Positions 41,783 through 51,393 of a stretch of 64,000 bases of DNA are shown one piece after another. The stretch is from positions 152,335 through 216,334 of the forward strand of contig JAJDDK010000008.1 in assembly GCA_029260345.1 (NCBI GenBank). The letters are read 5' to 3'. How positions within the stretch are numbered: the stretch's first letter is position 1; each line of letters starts with the position of its first letter. Origin of the DNA: Phycisphaerales bacterium (GTDB lineage: Bacteria; Planctomycetota; Phycisphaerae; Phycisphaerales; UBA1924). The notes under the pieces were generated by a model. That model did no database searches and was not told the origin of the DNA. It saw only the letters and a list, made by a program, of their open reading frames with translations. A program made the position numbers and the translations under genes.

Positions 41783-44700
41783 TCACGGCGATCCCACCCT
41801 CTCGTTCAGAGGCGGGAGGGAGTCGACGATGCGGCTGGTCTCCATGCTCACACGGACAACACGAGCCACGAGATCGATGATGTAGCGGGGATCGTTGTGC
41901 TCGCGACACCAGTCGTTGGGATCGTTCTTGATGCCGCTCTTCTTGTCAACGGTGACCTGATAACGCTCCATGACCCACTCGATCGCGGGCTTACCGTTCA
42001 CGACGTAGTCGTATGCCTCCAGCGGGATGTCAGTCAGCGTGATATGGCTGTTGTAGACGATGCGAGTCTTGTCCCACTTCAAGCCATCGGCCTTCTGTTC
42101 CTTTGTCGGGCGGGCGAAGGCCATCTTCTTGACCTTGAACTTCTCCTCGGGTGGCATAGTCATCGGCCCGGTGTCACTCTCGGCTACCGGCCACGGCTCA
42201 ACGCTCTCGTAGTTGAGGTGCCACCCGGCTAGGTCGCGACCAGCCTTGGAGAAGGCCCAGAAGTCAGCGGTCTTTTTGGTGAGTGGCAGTCGGGGTAGCA
42301 TCTTCTTGAGGTCAGCAGCAAATCGACTCCGATACTCCGGACTGTGCAAGATGCCGTAGACATAGTAGAAGATGTCCTCTTTGCTCAGCTTCTTCTCGTA
42401 TGCGTCGCGGAACGCCCGGAGTGTCGCGTCTGTAATCGCTTCGTGTCGGCGATACCCGTCGACGACCACCTCGGTGTTGCCACCCAGATTGAGCTCGCCT
42501 TCCTCAATCGCATTCTCGAACAAGTACAGCGGGAAACACTGCGTTGCACCACTCTTGTCGGCCATGTGCAAGTCAGGCAGCTTGTCAGAGATGATGCACG
42601 AGAAGACGTCGCGATTGCCAACTCCCGTGGTGCATATGGCGATGTTGTCGATATCAGGAGTTGGAAACAGACGTGGCGTGAGTGACGGCATCTCGTTGAG
42701 CCGCTTGTCAACGTACAGCCAACGCTTGTTGAATGGGCGGTACATCGCTGGTGTCAGTGCGTCCGCGCTGAATGCGATCGGCTTCCCTCGGCGTGCCGAG
42801 GACTTGAGCGATCGTGTCCAGCTGATGAGGGATGGGTCTGATTCGACAACATCCTCAAGTTTCGGATGTTCGTTCCTGGGAAGGTCGATGCACTCGTCCT
42901 GGTACCGCTGCATCTCCTCGTTGTACTTCTGGACAAGCTGTTCGACAGCCGACTTGGCGCGGCGTCGGGAGTCGTTGTAGACCCATGCGTCACGGTTGCT
43001 TACAAGGCCGAACGAACTCGTCTCAAATACTGTGTTTGCGGCCGGGTCATCCTTGTTGGAAAGCTCAAGAAACGAACTGAACGCAGGGTCCCTTTGATTG
43101 ATCCAATCGTAGGCCGCATTGGGTTGAATGCTCACCCACCCACTTGCCCGAGCAATCCCTGTGGTACTGCCGAAGTTCTTGATCGCCGCCAGCTTTGTTG
43201 CCCTATCGAGACCGGTGCCAATGTCGCGATAGTGGATCTTTCCCGGTGATTGGCGAGCATTGTTCTTGACGAGAAACACGATGGCGATACCGTTGCGGCT
43301 CCCACTCGCAAATATCTTGCCTCCCTCGTCTCGCGACACGGCGCCGGATGTCCGCTGGTATCCGCGAAGATTGAAGACGTAGATCGAGCTGAAGCTCTCG
43401 GCCAGCACCGCCCTAAGCCCGTCCATCTGGCCCTTGTCTAAGAAGGCATTGTTGGTGACGAAACCGACAACACCGCGGTCACTGATTCGGTCGCTTGCCC
43501 ATCGCAGTGCGCGGACCTCACTGCTATAGAGCATTCGTACGAGCTTGGAACGGGATTTGGCGGCATACGTCGTGCGGATGCGTTCGTCTAACGCCTCGTA
43601 CTTGAGGTTTTGATTGTTGTCGTTCTCGCTCTCTTGCCCCGCAGAGTAAGGAGGATTCGCGATGACCACCCGGATCGGGCTTTGCTGCTGGCGTTTCGCG
43701 CGCTTTGAGTTCTCTGGAAATGTGCCTTCGATCTTGCCTTGCGTGGCCTCGTAGAGCTGGAAAGTGTCAGTGAGGACGATGCCGTCAAATGGCTGGTATG
43801 CCGCCTCCTTCTTCTCGGTGCTCACCAGACCGTGGTAGGTCTCTTCGATGTTGATGGCGGCGATGTAGTAGGCGAGCAGGACGATCTCGTTCGCGTGAAG
43901 CTCCTCCTTGAACTTACGAGAGAGGTCCGAGCGGCCAATCAGTCCGCTCTGAAGTAATCGCACGAGGAATGTGCCGGTGCCTGCGAACGGATCGATAATG
44001 TGGACGTCCTTGTCGCCAAGGGCGGAGTCGAACTCTGAGCGCAGGATGTCTTGGACCGAGTGGATGATGAAGTCAACGACCTCCACGGGTGTGTAGACGA
44101 TGCCGAGTCGCTCGGCCATCTTGGGAAAGGCGTTCTTGAAGAACTCGTCGTATAGTTCGATGATGACTCGCTGACGAGCTTCGGCGTTGTCGAGGCCTGC
44201 GGCCCGGTCGCGTACGGATGCGTAGAACTTCTCCAGCGTCTCGGCTTCCTTGCTGAGGGCTTGCTCGTCGAGCTTGTCCAGCATGGCCTGCATGGATTGC
44301 GAGACCGGGTTGTGCTCTGTGAAGGCGTAGTGGGCGAAGAGGGCGTCAAAGACCGGGCGGGTGATGAGGTGCTGGGCAAGCATCTCGACGGCCTCGTCGG
44401 CAGTGACGGCAGGGTTGAGGCTGTCCTGCAAGCTCTTCAGGAACTTCGCGAAGTCGTCCGCGTAGGGAGCGTCCTTGTCCTTGACGAGTGCCTTGATGCG
44501 CGTGATGTGCTGTTCCGCGATGCGAGCGATGTCCGACGCCCACGTGGCCCAATAGGCCCGATCCCCGACCTTCTTGACCATCTTGGCGTAGATGGCATCT
44601 TTCCACTCATCAAGCTGCGGGAAAGCGAATGCCCCTTGGACCTCCCGTACTTTCGGCTTGGAGTCGCCGGTGGAGGTCGAGCCATCGTCATCGCCGGTTC

Positions 44701-46729
44701 CGCCTCCAACGCCGATGACCTGGATGTTGTCCGGCCTGTTCTTGTTGAGCTCGATCTGGTTGATCGTGGCGTTGAAGCGGTCGTCGTGGGCTCGGAGCGC
44801 CTGCAGAACTTGCCAGACGACCTTGTACTTCTCGTTGTCCTTGAGGGCCTCTTCGGGCGTCTTGTCGGCAGGAATGCCGATGGGCAGGATGATGTAGCCG
44901 AATCGCTTGTCGGGGGCGAGGCGCATAACACGGCCCACTGACTGGACCACATCAACAACGGAGTTGCGGGGATTGAGGAACATCACCGCATCGAGCGCAG
45001 GCACATCTACACCTTCGGAGAGGCATCGTGCGTTAGAGAGAATGCGTGCCGTCTTTCCCGGAGCGTCTTGCTTGATCCAGTCGAGCAAGGCGTTCCGTCG
45101 AAGGGCATCAAACGATCCATCGACATGGTCGGCCTCGATGTCGAGTACGTCGAGGTCGGGATGGTCCTCTTTGTACGCTTCGACAATCTGATGGAACTGC
45201 TCGACGAACTGCTTGGAGTCCTTGATGGTGCGAGAGAAGGCGACGGCTCTCCGCATTGGCTGAGCATCGCCTTGCAAATCAGGAGCGTCCTTGACCGACT
45301 CGAATCGCTTTTCAAGCCCATTCCAACAGCCGGTGATGCGCGTGGCATCGTCGAGATTTAGCTCGCTCTTGCTGGCGAGTTGCTTCTGGAACGTCTTGGC
45401 GACATAGGACTCATCGACCGCTAGAACCAGGACTTTGTAGTCGGTGAGCAGGCCATGCTTGACGGCTTCGCCGAAGCCGAGACGGTGCAGTTCCTCGCCG
45501 AATACGGCGGGGTCGTCCATTGAAGCGATTTCGGCAGAGGCGTCCTTGGCCTTGGACTTTGCGTCGTCGCCGTAGATGCGTGGCGTTGCGGTCATATAGA
45601 GCCGCTTCTTCGCCCTGATGAAGTCTGAGTCGTGGACCTTTACGAAGTGGGACTCGTCCTCGCCGACAAGAGTGACCCCCGTCGTGCGATGTGCTTCATC
45701 GCAGATCACCAGGTCGAAGTCAGGAAGGCCCGCTTTCTGTGCCTTCGCGACGGCTTCAATCGAGTGGTACGTAGAGAAGACCACCGTGATCTTCTCGCCG
45801 CCCTCCTTCGCAGCGACCTTGGCCATGTGTCGGTACTGGGCGGCGAGCTGCTTGTCGTTGGTGGTCGCCGGGAAGGCGAGATCGTGAACAGTAATGTCCT
45901 CGGCGTCGTCCTGCTTCTTGGTTCGGCGTTTGCCAATGCTCACATCGGAACAGACAGCCAAGGCGTGAATGCCGTGTGTGGCGTGGGCTGTCCATTCGCG
46001 CAGTGTCTGGGCGAGCAAGGAAAGCGATGGAACAAAGAAGAGGACGCTGCCGCCCGGAGCCTGCGCTTCTGCGATTTTGAGGGCGGTGAACGTCTTACCC
46101 GTGCCGCAAGCCATGATGAGCTTGCCACGGTCCGTGTCCTTGAGCCCGTTGATGACGTCTCGGATGGCTTCTTGTTGGTGAGGGCGCGGCTGATGCTTGG
46201 GCAAGCGATCGAGCTTCTGGGGGCGTCGTGCATCGAAGCGAGACCAGTCAATCGGGCTGGCTTCAAGGTCATGAATGCTCAGTCGCGTAACGGGCTTGGT
46301 TTGGTGGTTCAGAGCATCATCTGCGTTCTTGCCCCACTTGTCGGTCGTAGAGACGATCATGCCGGAAGTGAACTGCTCACGACCCATCGCTGTGAAGAAC
46401 GAGTCGATATCACCCTTTGCGAGGGTGTGCTCGGGGAGGAAGAACTTGCACTGAATAGCGACGAATTCCCGACTTGCGTGTTCACGGGCGACTAGATCGA
46501 TACCGATGTCGCCGACCGCGCCCTTGTCCGGCCAGTCGTTCCACATCCAAACCTTGTCGAAGCGGTCGGCGTAGATTGGGTCGAGTTCGAAGAACCGGAG
46601 CATCATCCGCTCGAAGCGATCACCGAGGTCGCGATTGCTTCGCGCGTCGTCTCGGAACTGCTGGAGGACATCATCCAAGGTGGCCGCTTGAGTAGCCTCA
46701 AGCTCTTGGCTCTTTGCACCTGTGCTCAT
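41783..46729 (-). CDS. Type ISP restriction-modification enzyme (nuclease-helicase-methyltransferase-TRD)
   Basis: A single 1,648-residue chain with all parts of Type ISP enzymes. An Mrr-like nuclease occupies about 1-160 (GIDLVA with AIQCK, Lys95). An SF2 helicase follows with Walker A CGTGKT (Lys212), DEAH near 343 and an arginine-finger SVGRVMR motif. A coupler links to an N6-adenine methyltransferase with motif I DPFAGTGTF (Asp913) and motif IV NPPY (Asn1025), and the C-terminal 500 residues are the target recognition domain. Such enzymes methylate one strand and translocate until head-on collision leads to cutting. No truncation is visible. Its ATG overlaps the HTH gene. Confidence 0.93.
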   Translation of the reverse strand: MSTGAKSQELEATQAATLDDVLQQFRDDARSNRDLGDRFERMMLRFFELDPIYADRFDKVWMWNDWPDKGAVGDIGIDLVAREHASREFVAIQCKFFLPEHTLAKGDIDSFFTAMGREQFTSGMIVSTTDKWGKNADDALNHQTKPVTRLSIHDLEASPIDWSRFDARRPQKLDRLPKHQPRPHQQEAIRDVINGLKDTDRGKLIMACGTGKTFTALKIAEAQAPGGSVLFFVPSLSLLAQTLREWTAHATHGIHALAVCSDVSIGKRRTKKQDDAEDITVHDLAFPATTNDKQLAAQYRHMAKVAAKEGGEKITVVFSTYHSIEAVAKAQKAGLPDFDLVICDEAHRTTGVTLVGEDESHFVKVHDSDFIRAKKRLYMTATPRIYGDDAKSKAKDASAEIASMDDPAVFGEELHRLGFGEAVKHGLLTDYKVLVLAVDESYVAKTFQKQLASKSELNLDDATRITGCWNGLEKRFESVKDAPDLQGDAQPMRRAVAFSRTIKDSKQFVEQFHQIVEAYKEDHPDLDVLDIEADHVDGSFDALRRNALLDWIKQDAPGKTARILSNARCLSEGVDVPALDAVMFLNPRNSVVDVVQSVGRVMRLAPDKRFGYIILPIGIPADKTPEEALKDNEKYKVVWQVLQALRAHDDRFNATINQIELNKNRPDNIQVIGVGGGTGDDDGSTSTGDSKPKVREVQGAFAFPQLDEWKDAIYAKMVKKVGDRAYWATWASDIARIAEQHITRIKALVKDKDAPYADDFAKFLKSLQDSLNPAVTADEAVEMLAQHLITRPVFDALFAHYAFTEHNPVSQSMQAMLDKLDEQALSKEAETLEKFYASVRDRAAGLDNAEARQRVIIELYDEFFKNAFPKMAERLGIVYTPVEVVDFIIHSVQDILRSEFDSALGDKDVHIIDPFAGTGTFLVRLLQSGLIGRSDLSRKFKEELHANEIVLLAYYIAAINIEETYHGLVSTEKKEAAYQPFDGIVLTDTFQLYEATQGKIEGTFPENSKRAKRQQQSPIRVVIANPPYSAGQESENDNNQNLKYEALDERIRTTYAAKSRSKLVRMLYSSEVRALRWASDRISDRGVVGFVTNNAFLDKGQMDGLRAVLAESFSSIYVFNLRGYQRTSGAVSRDEGGKIFASGSRNGIAIVFLVKNNARQSPGKIHYRDIGTGLDRATKLAAIKNFGSTTGIARASGWVSIQPNAAYDWINQRDPAFSSFLELSNKDDPAANTVFETSSFGLVSNRDAWVYNDSRRRAKSAVEQLVQKYNEEMQRYQDECIDLPRNEHPKLEDVVESDPSLISWTRSLKSSARRGKPIAFSADALTPAMYRPFNKRWLYVDKRLNEMPSLTPRLFPTPDIDNIAICTTGVGNRDVFSCIISDKLPDLHMADKSGATQCFPLYLFENAIEEGELNLGGNTEVVVDGYRRHEAITDATLRAFRDAYEKKLSKEDIFYYVYGILHSPEYRSRFAADLKKMLPRLPLTKKTADFWAFSKAGRDLAGWHLNYESVEPWPVAESDTGPMTMPPEEKFKVKKMAFARPTKEQKADGLKWDKTRIVYNSHITLTDIPLEAYDYVVNGKPAIEWVMERYQVTVDKKSGIKNDPNDWCREHNDPRYIIDLVARVVRVSMETSRIVDSLPPLNERVGSP

Positions 46730-46941
46730 CCTTCGCCTCCTGCGGAGCGGTGCTCCAGCCAACGGTCAATCGCATCCTTGCTGAAACGCCAGTGCTTCCC
46801 GACCTTCTGGCCGGGTACTTTGCCCTCCTGGGCGAGCTTGTAGAGTGTGGACTTAGCGATCTGGAGATAGGCGCAGAGCTGCTCGACGGTCATCACGTCG
46901 GGCGGGTCGGCCTTTCGCTTGGAGGCGCCGGCGCTGGGCAT
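46726..46941 (-). CDS. Small HTH protein preceding the Type ISP gene
   Basis: A 71-residue excisionase-type MerR HTH protein: VEQLCAYLQIAKSTLYKLAQ and the wing VPGQKVGKHWRFSKDAIDR. The stop overlaps the ATG of the restriction-modification gene (ATGA), so the two are translationally coupled. It may act as a controller protein delaying or damping expression of the enzyme, although it belongs to a different family from classical C proteins. An upstream gap of 89 bases could hold its promoter. Confidence 0.8.
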   Translation of the reverse strand: MPSAGASKRKADPPDVMTVEQLCAYLQIAKSTLYKLAQEGKVPGQKVGKHWRFSKDAIDRWLEHRSAGGEG

Positions 46942-47030
46942 CCCCCAATAGTATCAGTTGGTGTCAGTTCATGATGGGTTGGGTGGTCGAGGCCCGGTGG
47001 TGCGGTTGGACCTCAATGTGAACCGCTCGG

Positions 47031-47288
47031 TCAGGAGCCGTTCGGCTTGCCGTTCTTGCCCTCCTGGTAGATCCAGGTGTGGGCCAAGTCAGCAACCTTG
47101 GCGACGACCGGCAGGTCGTCGCGTCCGAAGCTGTCGGATGACTTCCACTCGTCCTCGTCCTTGTAGAGACGAGAGAGGGTGACGTTGTGGCGGACACCGT
47201 TCTGGGTCTCGTTGGCCCAGATAGCGGCCTTGATCGCGCCGAGCCGAATCTCGTTGACCGGCTTGGTCTTTCCGTTCGTCGTGCTCAT
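47031..47288 (-). CDS. Small conserved mobile-element protein
   Basis: An 85-residue protein starting MSTTNGKTKPVNEIRLGAIK, with a good GGAGGTG ribosome-binding site. The pattern of a beta-rich core with HNVTLSRLYKDEDEWK and a short helical end resembles small hypothetical proteins often found next to DUF932 genes on integrative elements and plasmids. No function is known to me. It lies 30 bases downstream of the DUF932 gene in the same operon. Confidence 0.7.
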   Translation of the reverse strand: MSTTNGKTKPVNEIRLGAIKAAIWANETQNGVRHNVTLSRLYKDEDEWKSSDSFGRDDLPVVAKVADLAHTWIYQEGKNGKPNGS

Positions 47289-47318
47289 GAGCACCTCCTT
47301 CTTGGTTGATGGAATCAA

Positions 47319-48341
47319 TCAGGACGCGAGGGCGAGCAACGAGCTCGCCTTCTCGTCCACGTCAGTCCGGTCGCCGACGTTCTTCATCCGCCCAGCGAGA
47401 CGTGTGAGCGCATCGACCACCGCGAAGATGGTCAGCCGCCCTTCCGCCTCGGCGATGCCTAGCGCGTCCTTGGCCAGCTTGCGTGTCACGCCGTGCTTGG
47501 CGAGCACCTTGAGGGCGTCTTCGTGGTCCTCGCCGAGTCGCTCGCGCATCGCTTTGCGAATCACCTCCACGAACCCGTCGCGGCGGGCGTCCCGCTTCTC
47601 GACGAGCGCGTGCAAGCGTCGCCGCATTTCCGGCAGCGCCTCCTCGACGCCGGCCGTGTGCTTGCGGCTGTACTCGACGACTTTTGTCGCATCCCAGACA
47701 ATGTGGTTCTGGCACACAGCCTGGAACCAGAAGGTCTTGATGCCGACGGAGCGCTTGCCGACCTCCGAGTTCCAGAGAAAGAAGCCGGGCGCGAACGCCT
47801 CGCCGTCGATCTCCACCCAGCCGGTCGGGTCGATCAGGAAGATGAACATGTCCTGCTCGCCCCGGTAGAGGCCGGTGGCCCCGCCGATGCCCTTCTGCGG
47901 CGGCTCGAAGTCCGTCGCGAACTCCCGGATCATCGACAGCAGGTCGATGTCGTGAAGCCGGGTGTAGCTTGCCGGGTGGACGGCCCGCACCGTGCGGTCG
48001 CGCGAGAGCACCTGGAGGGGCTTGCCGCCTCTCGGGAGCGTCTCGGCGAGCGCGTGTGAAGCGGTCCTGGGTGACAGCCGGTTGATCGTGTCCTTGGACA
48101 CGCCCGCCAGCCGGCACACCTGGCCGAAGCTCCAGTCGGTCAGCTCGTGCTGGACTCCTCCGACTCCGAGGCGCAGCCGTGTGTCATGGCCGTCGGGCAC
48201 GAGGCCGTCGGGCGGGACCCACTGCACCTGGGACTCGGACTTAGACTCCTGGCAGGCGTCGTACAGCGCCTGCATGCTCTCGAATGTCTCGTCGGGACTA
48301 CGCGCGAACAGCTCGCTGCTTGCGTCGGTTAGCGTCGTCAT
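47319..48341 (-). CDS. DUF932 (phage/plasmid-like) protein
   Basis: A 340-residue protein of the DUF932 family, widespread on plasmids and integrative elements and without established function. Visible segments are VCRLAGVSKDTINRLSPRTA (N-terminal), DMFIFLIDPTGWVEIDG, and GFFLWNSEVGKRSVGIKTFWFQAVCQNHIVW, the family core. The C-terminal helical region ends in a Leu/Ala-rich tail. AAGGAG precedes ATG 48341. It heads the minus-strand run that continues through the small protein, HTH and Type ISP genes. In other elements DUF932 is expressed with replication and repair functions. Confidence 0.85.
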   Translation of the reverse strand: MTTLTDASSELFARSPDETFESMQALYDACQESKSESQVQWVPPDGLVPDGHDTRLRLGVGGVQHELTDWSFGQVCRLAGVSKDTINRLSPRTASHALAETLPRGGKPLQVLSRDRTVRAVHPASYTRLHDIDLLSMIREFATDFEPPQKGIGGATGLYRGEQDMFIFLIDPTGWVEIDGEAFAPGFFLWNSEVGKRSVGIKTFWFQAVCQNHIVWDATKVVEYSRKHTAGVEEALPEMRRRLHALVEKRDARRDGFVEVIRKAMRERLGEDHEDALKVLAKHGVTRKLAKDALGIAEAEGRLTIFAVVDALTRLAGRMKNVGDRTDVDEKASSLLALAS

Positions 48342-48583
48342 AATCGACTCCTTATTGTCGTGTTGAACCTGTGAATGAACCTTCCCGCACCACCGGGTCT
48401 CGTCGTGCGGCGCGCAGAGACATGCCGCCCGGTCAGATCCGGGGCTCACTTCTGCCCTGCGTCAGTTGGTTCAATGAGCGGGCCGCGTGGCCGTCGGTCC
48501 ATTACCGACAGAGTTCGTCGAGAAAGTCAAGCGGGGTAGAATGACGGCAAGAGCATGGACGCTCGGCGGACGGAGGTATAGGC

Positions 48584-49447
48584 ATGGCACGGCGGATATC
48601 GAGATCCCAGCTACGCAGCAAGCTGAATCAACTCAAGAGCAAGCAGCGTCAGGCGATCAACGACTACAACCGGGCTGTGCGCAAGGTCAACTCCGCTATC
48701 AATCAATACAACAGCAAGGCTCGGGCGCACAACGCCCGTGTGCGGGCCAACCGGCAGCGATTGAAGAGCGAGTTGAATCGGCTTGCGTCTCGCTCAGCCA
48801 ACACTCGCACCGTGACCTATCGGGTTTCAGTGCGCTCTGTCTACGACGCATATACGCGGTACGAGTCACAGGTCGGCCCTGAACCGGCGGACCCTCGGCA
48901 TGCGGCATGGCTGGATTTGGCCGAACGTGAAAGTGCGAACAGCGCAGCCGTCGCGAACGCCCTTCTCGACGAAGCGGCGACGGACGAGGCTGCTGTCGAT
49001 CCACGACAGACTGAGATTGAGGATCAGCTCCGTGCCATCTCGCCCGATCTTGACCAGCGGTGGCGTGGCGCAGTCTTTTCACTGAGTCCAGAGAATCCGG
49101 ACGCGGCTCGGCATTTCTGCACGAGCACTAGGGAGGTTTTTGCTCAAATCCTGGAGGTCACAGCTCCAGACGAAAGTGTGACTGCTAGCGATCCATCCTG
49201 CGAGCGGACTCAAGCCGGCAAGCCGACTCGACGGTCCAAGATCAGATACGTGCTTCGCCGCAAGGGTGTCGAGGCAGAGTCTCTTGAGGAGTTTGTGCAG
49301 ACTGACATCGACAACATCATCGAGTTGTTCAACGAGTTGAATAGCGGCACTCACGGTCATGCAGGTCGGTTCGATTTGCGTCAGCTCGCTGCGATCAAGA
49401 CGCGTGCGGAGCACGGCATCCTCTTCCTGGCGAGCATCGTGATGTGA
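48584..49447 (+). CDS. Putative pPIWI-associated nuclease-domain protein
   Basis: A 287-residue protein. The first 65 residues are a very basic coiled coil (RRISRSQLRSKLNQLKSKQ). Residues about 140-287 match, by pattern, the predicted nuclease domain reported next to pPIWI-RE genes: DLDQRWRGAVFSLSPENPD, AARHFCTSTREVF, SKIRYVLRRKG and the terminal GTHGHAGRFDLRQLAAIK. No PIWI or helicase gene is nearby, so if it defends the element it acts alone or with the surrounding island. GGAGGTATAGGC precedes the ATG. Family assignment is from memory of the motif and should be tested. Confidence 0.65.
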   Translation: MARRISRSQLRSKLNQLKSKQRQAINDYNRAVRKVNSAINQYNSKARAHNARVRANRQRLKSELNRLASRSANTRTVTYRVSVRSVYDAYTRYESQVGPEPADPRHAAWLDLAERESANSAAVANALLDEAATDEAAVDPRQTEIEDQLRAISPDLDQRWRGAVFSLSPENPDAARHFCTSTREVFAQILEVTAPDESVTASDPSCERTQAGKPTRRSKIRYVLRRKGVEAESLEEFVQTDIDNIIELFNELNSGTHGHAGRFDLRQLAAIKTRAEHGILFLASIVM

Positions 49448-49475
49448 CTCCAGAATCGCCTGTCGGCTCGCCGTC

Positions 49476-49509
49476 GCCGTCGGGGTTCGCCCCGCCCGGC
49501 CCCGACGGC
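49476..49509. terminator. Terminator-like hairpin between convergent genes
   Basis: Perfect ten-pair stem GCCGTCGGGG (49476-49485) and CCCCGACGGC (49500-49509) between the plus-strand nuclease-like gene and the minus-strand ankyrin gene. There is no T-run, so intrinsic termination would be weak. Confidence 0.4.
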
Positions 49510-49643
49510 AGAGGCGTGACGACGGTTGCTCTCTCCCCGCCGCAGGCCAGTCGGACGACCGGAGCCCGAGGGGTTCGGGTGCTGTGGATTCGCCACGCCC
49601 GGCGAATCCTCGCGACCTGGACCGCACTCGAATTGAGTCTGGG

Positions 49644-51173
49644 CTATCGCTCGGCCGCGGCCCGACGCTTCAGCATGCCCCAAATCCGAGGCGCTCGCTC
49701 CGGGCTCGTCAGTGCCGCCGCGTTGATATGGCCCGTTCGGTCGCGAGCGCCCTCGAAACCCGCTGCAACGAGCAGTTCCGCGATGATCGCGTCATCACGG
49801 GCAAGGGCGATCGCCATCGCTTCATGGCCCGAGCCATCGTTTATCGTTTCGGCGGCTCCGTGGTCGAGCAGCAGAGCCACGACGTTCGCGAATCCCGAGT
49901 TGGTGGCTGCCACGAGCAACGACCCTTGTTCGCGAGACGGCCATTCAGCCGGAGCGCCGTGTTCGAGCATGACGCGCACAAGTTGCTCGTGGCCCATCCG
50001 CACCGCTCCTGCGAGCCGCCAATGCCATTTGCGATACCGCGGGTCGTAACGAGGCATCGGGTCTGCGCCCGCCTTGAGCAGGAGCTCAACGATCTCGACC
50101 GAGGCCGCGGCGTCCAAGGGGCGACGCCCTCTAAACTCGTCGACGACATCAACAAGAGTCGGGTCGTGTTCAAGCAGCAGCCTGACGCACTCCGCGCTTC
50201 CCCACTGGGTCGCCTCGATCAGAGCCGAAGAATGGGGCGCACCACCCGTGGCGTTGCCGCCCGTGATGTGGACTCTGGGGTCTGCGCCCTTGCGTAGGAG
50301 CACCTTCGCGCACTCAAGGCGGTCGAGTTGCACAGCTCGCTCAAGAGGTGTGCCGCCGTTGACCATCGACGGGAAGAGCGACGCGCCTGAGTCAAGAAGC
50401 AGTGCAACCACATTGGGGCGGTCCGCCTGAATCGCGTAGTGCAGCGGTGTCGCCCGGTCAACGCCCTCCGCGTCGAGCTGTTCCGGATGGGCCTTGATCA
50501 CCCGGCGCACCTCGGCGACAGGGGCGCACGCTGCTGCGGCGTGAAGCGTAGGTTCAATCCCGTGATGGTCGACCATTCGGCGGTACGCTTCGGTATGGAC
50601 TCCCCATGCGACCGCGGTGATGGGAGGGGTGCCGTGTTTGTCGAGCCGCGTTGTATCGACGCCTTCCGCCATGATCGCATCGATCAGATCAACGTGGCCG
50701 TAGCGGGCGGCTTCGTGGAGCATGCTCCGCATGTTGATCGCCTGCCAAGCGTGCGCAAGGTTGGGGGCATCGACTAGCACCTCAAGGGCCTCGCCCACCC
50801 TGTCTTCTTTCATCATCTCGACCAGGTCGTACTTCTTGAGCGTTCGCGTGTGCGATTCGAGATAGGGAAGTCGAATCCTGAGCGAGACGGGTCCACCAAA
50901 GACCGTCGGGCAGTATTGATTTGCCCCGGACTGCATCAGCCTGTCGAGCATCTCGTTCGACAGGGCCTTGAGCAGGAGGTCGGCGCCGACGCGTCCATCT
51001 TCGAGCAGCAGCAGATTCGGTTCTCGGTCGAGCACGAAGTCTGCGCCCGTGACGCTGTCCTGTTTGACAGCTTTGGTCAGCCGCTCGATCGCATCGCGCT
51101 GGGCGGCGGTCTGGGCGTGTGCCTGAGGCGCAGTGAGCAGGAATGCGACGAGAAACAGGCGTAGCGGGCGCAT
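49644..51173 (-). CDS. Exported ankyrin-repeat protein
   Basis: A 509-residue protein with a signal peptide (MRPLRLFLVAFLLTAPQAHA) that fixes the start at 51173. The rest is built from ankyrin repeats with the typical GxTPLxxA and VVxLLLxxGAD pattern, for example RATPLHYAIQADRPNVVALL and GRRPLDAAASVEIVELL. At least eight repeats can be counted between about residues 60 and 490. Ankyrin arrays bind proteins; the partner is not known. Its place between defence and transfer genes of the element is unusual for an exported protein. Confidence 0.85.
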   Translation of the reverse strand: MRPLRLFLVAFLLTAPQAHAQTAAQRDAIERLTKAVKQDSVTGADFVLDREPNLLLLEDGRVGADLLLKALSNEMLDRLMQSGANQYCPTVFGGPVSLRIRLPYLESHTRTLKKYDLVEMMKEDRVGEALEVLVDAPNLAHAWQAINMRSMLHEAARYGHVDLIDAIMAEGVDTTRLDKHGTPPITAVAWGVHTEAYRRMVDHHGIEPTLHAAAACAPVAEVRRVIKAHPEQLDAEGVDRATPLHYAIQADRPNVVALLLDSGASLFPSMVNGGTPLERAVQLDRLECAKVLLRKGADPRVHITGGNATGGAPHSSALIEATQWGSAECVRLLLEHDPTLVDVVDEFRGRRPLDAAASVEIVELLLKAGADPMPRYDPRYRKWHWRLAGAVRMGHEQLVRVMLEHGAPAEWPSREQGSLLVAATNSGFANVVALLLDHGAAETINDGSGHEAMAIALARDDAIIAELLVAAGFEGARDRTGHINAAALTSPERAPRIWGMLKRRAAAER

Positions 51174-51322
51174 ACGAGGGATTGTATTGGCGGAAAGACC
51201 CTTCGCGCCGTGAGCCCGCGGCAATAGAATCAGGGAGACGCTGGGACACGCCGAAGGGCGAGGCTCCGCTTTGTGGTTTTTTGCCTTGGACTCATCACCA
51301 GACGGGGTGAGTCCCCGGCATG

Positions 51323-51373
51323 GCGGGCAGACGCCCGCTCGGTTGTTGTTCATCCGCCCATGGGGGGCGGATG
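51323..51373. promoter_or_regulatory. Two stable hairpins in the leader of the 51394 gene
   Basis: GCGGGC/GCCCGC (51323-51338) and CATCCGCCC/GGGCGGATG (51351-51373) stand directly before the AGGAGTG site of the small gene. They could be a terminator-like block or a translational control element. Confidence 0.35.
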
Positions 51374-51393
51374 CAATCGAAATAGGAGTGACT

